A DNA stretch of 6,245 bases from a bacterium (GTDB lineage: Bacteria; Krumholzibacteriota; Krumholzibacteriia; Krumholzibacteriales; Krumholzibacteriaceae): NCBI GenBank assembly GCA_017885175.1, contig JAFNGP010000102.1:3462-9706 (forward strand), given 5' to 3'. Shown here in pieces: positions 1 through 6,193 of the stretch (the first letter of the stretch is position 1; the number at the start of each line of letters is the position of its first letter). Below the pieces are notes generated by a model that made no database searches, was not told where the DNA came from, and worked only from the letters and a program-made list of their open reading frames with translations. A program made the translations under genes and the position numbers.

Positions 1-18
1 GATCGATCGCGATCGATC
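1..18. repeat. Perfect 18-bp palindrome at window edge
   Basis: GATCGATCG is followed directly by its exact reverse complement. The palindrome lies inside the S9 peptidase frame, where it reads S-I-A-I-D, and contains four GATC tetramers. Its position exactly at the window boundary means it may continue beyond the window. Chance or codon composition is the simplest explanation. Confidence 0.4.
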
Positions 19-2716
19 CCCCTCCCGCCTGCGGCGGCAGCTCGAACGTGCCGCGGATCATGCAGCGCGGATCCTTCGCGCTCACGTAGATCCTCGAGGC
101 GCCCGATTCGTCGCCGATCGGCCTGATCTCGACGTTGAAGCACTCGTATGTCCCGGCGGGCACGGTGACGCTCTCCGTGCCGGCGACCTTGAGCGACATC
201 GAGCGCGTCTTCTGCGTCTGAAAATCGAACACGCGGAGCGTCGTCTCGTATCCCGGCGCGAGCGGGAGCGTGCCGACGATCGTCTCGAGCGAGGAGCCGT
301 CCCCGAAGGCGGGAGCCGAAAGCGCGGCGTCGATCGGCATTTCCTGCGCGCCCATTCTGACGGCGCCCTTGACCGTCGTCCCGGTGAAGTTGATGACGAC
401 CGTGGCGGTGCCCTGCCGGACTCCCCAGCGCAGCGGCATGAGGGTCGTCGCGTCGAGGTCGAACGTATCGACCGCGCTCTCCCCGCCGCTCGACTGGCTC
501 GTCGCGACGCGCCACGTCGCCACGTCTCCCAGCGAGGCTTTCGTGAGGCTCCGGGTAATTTCGAGAGCTACCTCCTGGCCGCCGGCGCGAACGTTACCCT
601 TGTACGCGAGGGTCATCGGCCTGAGGAGGCTCGCGTCCACCGCGGGAAGCGGCGACGCCTCGACAGCATCCCCTGCGCTCTTCGGAGGAGCGGCGAGAGC
701 GACCGTCTTCACGTCGACCGTGAGGGCCTCGAGGCGGCTCCGCACCTTTTCGCTCATGGTTTCCTGGAAACGCCCTCCGAGATGCTTCGCGAGGAACTTC
801 TCGGCGGCGACGGCGAACGCCATCCGGTTATCGACTCCCGCGAAGCCGTGCCCTTCGTCGGGCGCGACGATGTACTCGACGTCGCGGCCGAGGTCCCTAA
901 GCGCGACGACGATCTGGTCCGATTCGGCCTTCTTCACGCGCGGGTCGTTCGCTCCCTGCGCGACGAGCAGCGGCGCCTTGATCTTTTCGGCGGAGAAGAG
1001 CGGCGACTGCCGCTTGAGACGCTCGGCGTCCTCGGGCTTCGACGGGTCGCCGACGCGTTCGTTGAACAAGGTCTTCAACACCGCCCAGTAGGGCGGGATC
1101 GAGTTCAGGAGCGTGATGATATTCGAGGGGCCCACGTACGAGATACCCGCCGCATAGAGATCCGGGGTGAACGCGAGTCCGGCGAGCGTGGCGTACCCGC
1201 CGTACGAACCGCCGAAGATCGCGATCTGCTTCGGATCGGCGATGCCCTTCTTGACGAGATACTCGACGCCGTCCGTGATGTCGTTCTGCATCGCGTCTCC
1301 CCACTGCTTGTTGCCGGCGTTGAGGAACGCCTTGCCGTAGCCGGAGGAGCCGCGGAAATTCATCTGAAACACGGCGTAGCCGCGGTTCGCGAAGAACTGC
1401 GAATACGGGTCGTAGCCCCATTCGTCGCGCGACCAGGGACCGCCGTGCACCATGCAGAGCACGGGAAGGTTCTTTTCCTTGGCCCCTTTCGGCACGGTGA
1501 GATAGCCGTGAATGTCGAGCCCGTCGCGGCTCTTGTACACGATCGGCCTCATCGAAGCGAGATCCTTCGAGGGAAGATCCGGATACGGCCGGTAGAGAAG
1601 GTCGGCCTTTCCCGTCGCGCGCGTGAAGAGATAGGCCGCCCCCGGATCGACGTCGCTCGTGACGCCGACGAGCCACAGGCGCTCGTCGCTCGTCGAGGAG
1701 CTGAGATAGACGTCGCCGTCGGGAAGCTGTTTCTGAGCGCGCCGGTAGTCCTTTTCCCATTCCTTGTCCCGGAAATAGACGCGAAGCCTGTCCCCCACGT
1801 AATAGGTCGCGACGAGCTCGTCCGTTTCCTGCGAGAACTCGGCGCCGCCGAAATCGACCTGATTCTCGGGGTCCGCCTCAACGGGCTCTTCCTTAAGCGT
1901 CGCCGGGTCGAAGAGGATGAGGCGCTGGAAATTCACGTCATCACCCTTGTCCGACGCCATGTACACGCGTTGCCCGTCCTTGTGATAGCGGATGGGGTCG
2001 ACCGTCTCGTCCTTGCCGCACGAATAGACGACGATCGCCGTGTCGGGATCGACGCGAAGAATCTCGGTGCCCCCGTCGGCGGTCTGCTTCGACGCCAGCC
2101 GGAGATTGCCCTGGAGGTCGAAAATCCAACTCGAGATCTCGTCGTCGTTCCGCTTCACGAGCGTCCGCTCGCCCGTCGCGATATCGAGCCGGTACGCGTC
2201 AAAGTAACGTTCGTCGCGGTCGTTGAGGCCCACGAAGATGACGCCGGGCGTGCCTTTCGGCAGCGCGTATATGGTCGCCGCCACTTTCTCGTACGGGGTG
2301 AGATCGCGCGCCGGAGGCACATCCTGGCCCGCCTCGAGCTTCGCTCTCGGGTCCACCGCGTAGATATGCCAGTTCTCGTCTCCGCCCTTGTCCTGCACAT
2401 AAAGGATATATTTGCCGTCCTTGCTCCAGAAATAGCCGCGCACGGGGCGCGTCGTATCCGCCGTCACGGGGCGCGCCGCGGCGAAAGGCTCGCTTGCGCC
2501 CTTGACCCAGATATTCAGAATATTCTTGTATGGCTTGAGGAACGAAATGTGCGAGCCGTCGGGCGAGAGCTGGCCGCTCGCGATCTGCGGATCGCCGAAG
2601 AGCACGTCGCGATCGATGATCGGCGGGAGCTTTTTCAGATAGCTGCGGTCGGCTGCGGCCCCCGCGATGCCGGTCAGCACGAGAAGCGCCGCCAGCGCGA
2701 AAAGGACTCTCTTCAT
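1..2716 (-). CDS. Secreted S9-family serine peptidase (prolyl oligopeptidase / acylaminoacyl-peptidase type) with C-terminal extension, partial at left edge
   Basis: The reading frame is open for 905 codons from ATG at 2714-2716 to the window edge, so the C-terminus is missing. Residues 1-22 form a Sec signal peptide (MKR, a hydrophobic core, then AGAAA before D23), so the enzyme is exported. Residues about 35-415 are the N-terminal beta-propeller, with repeats such as LSPDGSHISFL and DKGGDENWHIYAVD. Residues about 420-650 are the alpha/beta-hydrolase domain: oxyanion-loop HGGP at 424-427, NFRGSSGYG, the nucleophile elbow GGSYGG with Ser504, the acid in GANDPR (Asp591) and the base in DEGHGF (His623). 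All catalytic residues are present, so an active serine peptidase cleaving short peptides is expected from the family; the substrate cannot be told. Residues about 660-905 lie outside the usual S9 fold. They look like a beta-rich domain with a VPAGTYECFNVE segment resembling DUF3108-type proteins (inference). A ribosome binding site 7 nt upstream supports this start. The gene is divergent from the membrane/spermidine-synthase-like gene. Confidence 0.95.
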   Translation of the reverse strand, partial: MKRVLFALAALLVLTGIAGAAADRSYLKKLPPIIDRDVLFGDPQIASGQLSPDGSHISFLKPYKNILNIWVKGASEPFAAARPVTADTTRPVRGYFWSKDGKYILYVQDKGGDENWHIYAVDPRAKLEAGQDVPPARDLTPYEKVAATIYALPKGTPGVIFVGLNDRDERYFDAYRLDIATGERTLVKRNDDEISSWIFDLQGNLRLASKQTADGGTEILRVDPDTAIVVYSCGKDETVDPIRYHKDGQRVYMASDKGDDVNFQRLILFDPATLKEEPVEADPENQVDFGGAEFSQETDELVATYYVGDRLRVYFRDKEWEKDYRRAQKQLPDGDVYLSSSTSDERLWLVGVTSDVDPGAAYLFTRATGKADLLYRPYPDLPSKDLASMRPIVYKSRDGLDIHGYLTVPKGAKEKNLPVLCMVHGGPWSRDEWGYDPYSQFFANRGYAVFQMNFRGSSGYGKAFLNAGNKQWGDAMQNDITDGVEYLVKKGIADPKQIAIFGGSYGGYATLAGLAFTPDLYAAGISYVGPSNIITLLNSIPPYWAVLKTLFNERVGDPSKPEDAERLKRQSPLFSAEKIKAPLLVAQGANDPRVKKAESDQIVVALRDLGRDVEYIVAPDEGHGFAGVDNRMAFAVAAEKFLAKHLGGRFQETMSEKVRSRLEALTVDVKTVALAAPPKSAGDAVEASPLPAVDASLLRPMTLAYKGNVRAGGQEVALEITRSLTKASLGDVATWRVATSQSSGGESAVDTFDLDATTLMPLRWGVRQGTATVVINFTGTTVKGAVRMGAQEMPIDAALSAPAFGDGSSLETIVGTLPLAPGYETTLRVFDFQTQKTRSMSLKVAGTESVTVPAGTYECFNVEIRPIGDESGASRIYVSAKDPRCMIRGTFELPPQAGGGSIAID

Positions 2717-2722
2717 GGAAAA

Positions 2723-2730
2723 CCCTCCTT
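2723..2730 (-). promoter_or_regulatory. Ribosome binding site of the S9 peptidase gene
   Basis: On the minus strand AAGGAGGG contains the full AGGAGG anti-16S match. It ends 6-7 nt before the ATG at 2716, which is optimal spacing and fixes the start codon. Confidence 0.9.
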
Positions 2731-2747
2731 GGTAGAGAAACGGGCGG

Positions 2748-2776
2748 ATTCTAAACCCGGCCGACCGCAAAAGCAA
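2748..2776 (-). promoter_or_regulatory. Predicted sigma70-type promoter of the S9 peptidase gene
   Basis: On the minus strand a -35 element TTGCTT (2776-2771) is separated by exactly 17 bp from a -10 element TAGAAT (2753-2748, 5 of 6 to consensus). The predicted transcription start is near 2741, giving a leader of about 25 nt that carries the ribosome binding site. The -35 matches only at its TTG, so the call rests on the -10 and the spacing. Confidence 0.6.
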
Positions 2777-2823
2777 CCGGTAAATGCCTCCGGGCCCGCC
2801 CCCGCAGTCCCGTGCATTCTCTG

Positions 2824-2853
2824 TTGCAGGAGCGGCGCAACCTGCTTTATGCT
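2824..2853 (+). promoter_or_regulatory. Possible promoter giving a leaderless transcript of the membrane/spermidine-synthase-like gene
   Basis: TTGCAG (2824-2829) is followed after 18 bp by TATGCT (2848-2853, 4 of 6 to the -10 consensus). A start 7 nt beyond this -10 falls on base 2860, the A of the ATG. No Shine-Dalgarno sequence precedes that ATG, which fits a leaderless message. The hexamers are individually weak. A short dyad, GCAGG (2826-2830) with CCTGC (2841-2845), lies in the spacer. Confidence 0.3.
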
Positions 2854-2859
2854 GACGCC

Positions 2860-4386
2860 ATGAAACACAAGTACCTCTATTTCACGGTCTCGGTGAGCGG
2901 CGCCTCCGTCCTCGCCGTCGAAATCCTCGGCACGAGAATCCTGGGCCCGTTCTACGGAGTGAGCCTGTTTCTCTGGTCGGCACTCATAACGGTGGCGCTC
3001 GCCGCCCTGAGCGCCGGGTACGCGCTCGGCGGTCGCTGGGCCGACAAGGGAGCGACCTATCCGCGACTGAGCTCGCTTCTCGCGGGAGCGGGAGTCTGGC
3101 TGCTTCTCGTTCCGTGGATACGGAGCCCTCTCCTGCATGTCGCCGAACCGTTCGGGCTCCGCCTCGCGGCGCTCGTCGCGGCGCTGGCGCTCTTCTTCGT
3201 CCCGCTCATGCTCCTCGGGATGGTGAGCCCGTATGCGATCAAGCTCCGGGCCTCGAGCCTCGACGAGATCGGCCGCTCGGCGGGCAACCTCTACGCGTTG
3301 TCGACGGCGGCGAGCGTCGCCGCGGCGATCGCGACCGGATTCTTCCTGATTCCGAACGTCGGGGTTTACCGGCTGACGCTCGCGATAGGCGCCGTTCTCA
3401 TCGCGACGGCGCTCCCCGGATTTCTCGGGAAACGCGCGCCGGCCGCGAAACTCCTCGTCGCCGCGGCCATTCTCGCGGCGGGGGCGGCGCTCGCGGTGTC
3501 GCACCCTGAGAACAGACCAGACCCGTCTCGAGGTATCGTTTTCCGGAGCCAGAGCCCATACGGGGAAATCAGGGTCATCGACGAAGAGAGCTACCGTTAC
3601 CTCCTCATCGACGGCGGGATCCATACGGCGGTCGATACGTCGTCTCTTTGGGAAACGACGATGCAGTACGTCAACGTCGTCGATATCGCCCGGAATTTCT
3701 TCAAAGCGCCGGGAAGGGCCCTGATAATCGGGCTCGGCGGGGGCTCCGTGGCAAAGCACTACAGCCGGAATGGCTGGGCCGTCGACGCTGTCGAGATCGA
3801 CCCGCTGGTGATCGACGTCGCCTACCGGTTCTTCCGTCTCGACTCCACCGAGGCTCGGGTTTCACGTATGGACGGACGGCAGTACATCGCCTCGACGCCC
3901 AATACCTACGACGTGATCGTTCTCGATGCGTTCGGATCGTCGTCGATCCCCTTCCATCTAGTCACGAAGGAGGTCTTCGGGCTCGCGGCCTCGCGGCTCA
4001 CTCCCGACGGCATCCTCGTTCTCAACGTGCAGGCGATCGGCTGGAACGACACGATCGTCCGCTCCCTCGCCGCGACGCTCAAGACCTGCTTTCCGAACGT
4101 GCGGGCGCTCCCGATCGCCGAGCCGCCCGACCAGCTCGGGAACGTGATCCTTTTCGCATCGAGAAGGCCGCTCGATCTGCCCGAAGATCTGCCCGTCCCG
4201 ATCGACCGGTTCTCGGCAGAGTACGACCGGGCCCATGCATGGGACAACCGCTTCGAGCCCGACACGAAAGGCGCCCCGGTCCTGACCGACGACATCAATC
4301 GGGCCGATCTCTGGGCTGAGGCGATAAACGTCAGGGGACGGAAGGATCTTCACGAGATGTTCGCGCGCGCGGGCGCGAGCTGGTAG
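2860..4386 (+). CDS. Membrane protein with C-terminal spermidine-synthase-like domain (fused transporter-like/aminopropyltransferase-like)
   Basis: The protein has 508 residues. Residues 1 to about 215 contain roughly seven hydrophobic helices (about 7-28, 34-56, 69-88, 101-125, 141-164, 168-190, 197-213) with short loops. Residues about 220-508 are a soluble Rossmann-type domain of the spermidine synthase family: QSPYGEIRV (231-239), nucleotide-binding GLGGGS (291-296), the acidic VEIDP (311-315) that would contact ribose of the (decarboxylated) S-adenosylmethionine, DGR (338-340) and LDAFGSSSIPFHL (355-367). Near the end is LTDDINRAD, the usual C-terminal signature of fused members. True aminopropyltransferases carry a D-x-D-P-x-G-P type loop where this protein has DAFGSSSIP. 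Polyamine synthesis is therefore not assured, and the substrate is unknown. ATG 2860 is chosen because hydrophobic helix 1 follows at once. An in-frame GTG at 2812 would add 16 charged, uncharacteristic residues. There is no Shine-Dalgarno sequence. The gene converges on the small lipoprotein gene, with no clear terminator between them. Confidence 0.9.
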   Translation: MKHKYLYFTVSVSGASVLAVEILGTRILGPFYGVSLFLWSALITVALAALSAGYALGGRWADKGATYPRLSSLLAGAGVWLLLVPWIRSPLLHVAEPFGLRLAALVAALALFFVPLMLLGMVSPYAIKLRASSLDEIGRSAGNLYALSTAASVAAAIATGFFLIPNVGVYRLTLAIGAVLIATALPGFLGKRAPAAKLLVAAAILAAGAALAVSHPENRPDPSRGIVFRSQSPYGEIRVIDEESYRYLLIDGGIHTAVDTSSLWETTMQYVNVVDIARNFFKAPGRALIIGLGGGSVAKHYSRNGWAVDAVEIDPLVIDVAYRFFRLDSTEARVSRMDGRQYIASTPNTYDVIVLDAFGSSSIPFHLVTKEVFGLAASRLTPDGILVLNVQAIGWNDTIVRSLAATLKTCFPNVRALPIAEPPDQLGNVILFASRRPLDLPEDLPVPIDRFSAEYDRAHAWDNRFEPDTKGAPVLTDDINRADLWAEAINVRGRKDLHEMFARAGASW

Positions 4387-4434
4387 GCGGGCTCTTCTCG
4401 AATGCTGCCGGCGGGCGGGCAGGACCGCGGCGCG

Positions 4435-4764
4435 CTACCGCGCGGAATCGCCCGGCATCGGCCGAATCTCCCCCGTCACCTCGATCTTCACCGGATGCCC
4501 TTCGATCTCCCGGGGAACGCTCTTGCGGATCCCCGCGCTGTCATTCACGACGAGCACCAGGATGCACGGCGTGCCGTCGTCGAGGGCGCCGATCGCGACG
4601 CCGACGACGCCGGAGATCGCCATGAGCTCGTCGACATGAGCGTCCATCACCTGGGTTATCTCCCTTGAAGGCACGATCGGGGCACTCCTTTCACCGGAGG
4701 GAGGCTTCTTGCAGCCCCCGCACATGATCAGCGCGGCGAGCGGGAGAACGATCAGCATTCGCAT
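4435..4764 (-). CDS. Small lipoprotein, stand-alone paralogue of the N-terminal domain of the neighbouring trypsin-like lipoprotein
   Basis: The 109-residue product begins with a lipoprotein signal (MRMLIVLPLAALIMCGGC). Cys18 is the probable lipidated residue, though the lipobox (C-G-G-C) is atypical because position -3 is Cys rather than Leu. After a Pro/Ser/Glu-rich linker, residues 46-103 form one compact alpha/beta-looking module (ELMAISGVVGVAIG, then DDGTPCILVLVVND, VP and EVTGEI). By eye this aligns with residues 62-117 of the trypsin-like protein at 4863-5957, with about 22 identities over some 57 positions and one two-residue gap. There is no protease domain and no catalytic residue. 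The function is unknown. A free regulator, inhibitor or chaperone of the protease, or a relic of duplication, are all possible. The start is ATG 4764 with a weak GGACGG 7 nt upstream. A second ATG two codons later (4758) could also serve. It lies directly downstream of the protease gene and past an intrinsic terminator. Confidence 0.82.
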   Translation of the reverse strand: MRMLIVLPLAALIMCGGCKKPPSGERSAPIVPSREITQVMDAHVDELMAISGVVGVAIGALDDGTPCILVLVVNDSAGIRKSVPREIEGHPVKIEVTGEIRPMPGDSAR

Positions 4765-4778
4765 TGCGGCACCGTCCG

Positions 4779-4816
4779 AAAAGAACGCCCGCTCCCGTTC
4801 TGTCCGGGAGCGGGCG
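4779..4816 (-). terminator. Intrinsic terminator of the trypsin-like lipoprotein gene
   Basis: Bases 4786-4797 and 4805-4816 form a perfect 12-bp GC-rich stem with a 7-nt loop. Read on the minus strand the stem is followed immediately by TTCTTTT (4785-4779), so it terminates minus-strand transcription. The plus strand has no T-run after the hairpin. The hairpin begins 46 nt past the protease stop codon, and its T-tract ends 14 nt before the start codon of the small lipoprotein gene. Confidence 0.88.
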
Positions 4817-4862
4817 CCTGTCAACCAATCGCACGTCGGAACCAACGGGCTCCCGCGTGCCT

Positions 4863-5957
4863 CTAGATACCGACCATCGTGGCGCCGAAGAACGAAAGCA
4901 CCGCGTTGATCGGGTTCGCGACAGCGATCGATGTGCTGCCTGCGAACAGAAGACCGACGGCCTTCGGATTCGTCGTCACGTCCTGGACCAGGAGCGATCC
5001 GGAGTCGCCGCCGGCCAGGAACTTGCTCCTGGAGTTGGCGATGAGGATCTGGCCCGTGAACGTCTTGGTGAACGCCGTGCCTCCCGCGCACTCGTTCTCG
5101 TACGTGACGCTGATGGTGGCGTTCAAGCCGCTGACCTTGCTCCGCGTGAGACCGGTCGTACGGCCGCTCTTCTTGACGAGCTGGCCTACAGTCGCGGCGA
5201 CCGTCGTGGCGGAAATCGTTCCGATCTCGAGGATCGCGCCATTCGTCGCGACCATGCCGGTGATGATCGTCGCACTGGAGCAGTCGACGTTGCTGCCCGG
5301 CAGGCTGCTCGTCTTGACGAGCGTCGCCACGTTCTGGGCGCTGGTGGCGGCGCACGCGACGTCGATCAGAGCGGGCTGAATTATGTAATCCCCGGTCGCG
5401 CACACGCGGCCGTTCCCGCCGCTTACGATATCGGCCTCGAACACGTGGTAGTTGCTCAGGATACGCTTCTGGGTGCCGACATTGATGAGCGCGCCGAGCG
5501 TCCCGCCGCAGCAGTAGCCGTTCGCGAGATCGTAGCGCCAGCCGCCCGACGTGCCGAGCTGAATCGGAGGAGTCTGCTTCGCCTTGTGGCTGACGGCAGT
5601 GGTGCCCATGGCGACGATGCGGTCGGTCAGAACGACCACCGTGTTGACGTCATCGAGCTTCGTAGGCACACCAAGGGCGGCCTTATCGTTCAGAACGAGA
5701 ACCATGATAGCCGGCTTGCCGTCGCCGCCGATCGTGGTAGCCGTTCCGATGACGTCGGAATTCGCCATGAGCTTCGGCGTGTTCTTGTCCTGGATCGCCA
5801 TCGCTTTCTGGAACAGCGGATTCGACATGCTCATCAGCAGATCGGTTTCTCCGCTCGGGGGCGCCGCCGGCGACTCGTTCTTGGAGCAGCCGACGAAGCT
5901 CCCAAAGGCCAGAGCCACGACGAGGAGAACCAGCAGGACGTTCGAGGAGTGCTTCAT
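4863..5957 (-). CDS. Trypsin-like (S1-type) serine protease lipoprotein with N-terminal accessory domain
   Basis: The protein has 364 residues. Residues 1-24 are a lipoprotein signal ending in FVGC, with Cys24 lipidated, so the protein is anchored to a membrane facing the periplasm or exterior. Ser at +2 would favour the outer membrane under the enterobacterial rule. A low-complexity linker follows. Residues 62-117 are an accessory domain (VIGTATTIGGDGKP, then IMVLVLND) also found alone in the next gene. Residues about 135-364 are a chymotrypsin-fold protease with a complete triad: His171 in LSNYHVF, Asp199 in ALIDVA and Ser319 in GGDSGSLLV. The segments CCGGTLGAL, KSGRTTGLT and VGLLFAG with ANPI are typical of the bacterial trypsin-like group whose members carry a GRTTGLT strand before the serine. 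Six cysteines besides Cys24 (149, 150, 186, 202, 226, 290) could form disulfides. Substrates are unknown. The start is fixed by AGGAGG 5 nt upstream. It has its own promoter and terminator. Confidence 0.93.
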   Translation of the reverse strand: MKHSSNVLLVLLVVALAFGSFVGCSKNESPAAPPSGETDLLMSMSNPLFQKAMAIQDKNTPKLMANSDVIGTATTIGGDGKPAIMVLVLNDKAALGVPTKLDDVNTVVVLTDRIVAMGTTAVSHKAKQTPPIQLGTSGGWRYDLANGYCCGGTLGALINVGTQKRILSNYHVFEADIVSGGNGRVCATGDYIIQPALIDVACAATSAQNVATLVKTSSLPGSNVDCSSATIITGMVATNGAILEIGTISATTVAATVGQLVKKSGRTTGLTRSKVSGLNATISVTYENECAGGTAFTKTFTGQILIANSRSKFLAGGDSGSLLVQDVTTNPKAVGLLFAGSTSIAVANPINAVLSFFGATMVGI

Positions 5958-5962
5958 AAGGA

Positions 5963-5968
5963 CCTCCT
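5963..5968 (-). promoter_or_regulatory. Ribosome binding site of the trypsin-like lipoprotein gene
   Basis: Perfect AGGAGG on the minus strand, 5 nt before ATG 5957. It confirms the start that gives an intact lipoprotein signal peptide. Confidence 0.88.
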
Positions 5969-6002
5969 GCGCTGGTGGGAAAAAGGTGGATTTAGTTCTT
6001 AG

Positions 6003-6033
6003 ATTTTACCACAAGCCGGAGAAGCGAAGACAA
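6003..6033 (-). promoter_or_regulatory. Possible extended -10 promoter of the trypsin-like lipoprotein gene
   Basis: On the minus strand TGGTAAAAT (6011-6003) is an extended -10 element with TAAAAT matching 5 of 6. A -35-like TTGTCT (6033-6028) lies 19 bp away, longer than ideal, but an extended -10 tolerates that. The transcription start would be near 5996, leaving a leader of about 39 nt with the ribosome binding site. An alternative with TTGACG (6078-6073) and a poor -10 TATGCG (6055-6050) is less convincing. Confidence 0.45.
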
Positions 6034-6073
6034 GCGAAATTTCTATCACCGCATAAAATATCCGGGTTCGGCC

Positions 6074-6089
6074 GTCAAATATACTTGAC
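6074..6089. repeat. Imperfect inverted repeat GTCAA-N6-TTGAC, possible operator
   Basis: GTCAAATATACTTGAC has seven of eight half-site positions in dyad symmetry around an AT-rich centre. It lies in the divergent region between the trypsin-like gene and ssrA, upstream of both predicted promoters. The size and symmetry suit a dimeric DNA-binding protein, but no regulator is named by the sequence. Confidence 0.35.
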
Positions 6090-6136
6090 GCAATCCGGTC
6101 GTTCTTCTCGCCTCTTCCACAGCGCGCTTTCGCACC

Positions 6137-6165
6137 TTTACATTCGGACGAAACAGGGCTATATT
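6137..6165 (+). promoter_or_regulatory. Predicted sigma70 promoter of ssrA
   Basis: TTTACA (6137-6142) and TATATT (6160-6165) each match consensus at 5 of 6 positions and are exactly 17 bp apart. The transcription start is expected near 6172. This gives a short leader of about 22 nt before the mature tmRNA 5' end at 6194, which RNase P would remove as for other tmRNA precursors. Confidence 0.8.
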
Positions 6166-6193
6166 CTGGTAGCTTATCCAGGTCTTCTCGTGT

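Noticed and set aside
2812..2859. GTG 2812 as the start of the membrane/spermidine-synthase-like gene.
   Set aside because: It would add 16 charged residues before the first transmembrane helix, has no ribosome binding site, and overlaps the putative promoter. ATG 2860 gives the expected N-terminus for fused members.
782..2863. A 693-codon open frame on the plus strand, plus an overlapping one at 270-1091.
   Set aside because: Both lie antisense to the S9 peptidase. Their translations are Arg/Val/Asp-rich with no recognisable domain, as expected from the complementary frame of a GC-rich gene. The minus strand carries a complete catalytic motif set.
2713..3759. A 348-codon minus-strand frame across the divergent promoter region.
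   Set aside because: It is antisense to the membrane/spermidine-synthase-like gene, extremely Arg/Glu-rich, and would run through the S9 promoter and start. It is a composition artefact.
4387..4445. A terminator in the convergent gap, from the GCGCG/CGCGC dyad at 4430-4443.
   Set aside because: The stem is only 5 bp with a 4-nt loop, there is no T-run on either strand, and the pattern is expected in such GC-rich sequence.
4765..5403. The small lipoprotein's frame stays open upstream to 5403, allowing a 322-residue protein.
   Set aside because: The extension overlaps the protease gene in another frame, is Arg-rich junk and crosses the terminator. The internal ATG at 4764 begins a clean lipoprotein signal.
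4764..6002. A 412-codon plus-strand frame, and a shorter one at 4879-5379.
   Set aside because: Antisense to the trypsin-like lipoprotein, whose own frame has a signal peptide, ribosome binding site and full triad. The plus-strand products are low-complexity Arg/Ala/Asp-rich.
6021..6040. A short direct repeat of AAGCGAA, considered as a repeat array or CRISPR fragment.
   Set aside because: Only two 6-7-nt copies about 10 nt apart, with no further units. Not an array.
6085..6113. TTGACG on the plus strand as the -35 of the ssrA promoter.
   Set aside because: No -10 element lies 16-18 bp downstream (TCGCCT at 17 bp), and it is over 100 nt from the tmRNA 5' end. TTTACA-N17-TATATT is much better placed.
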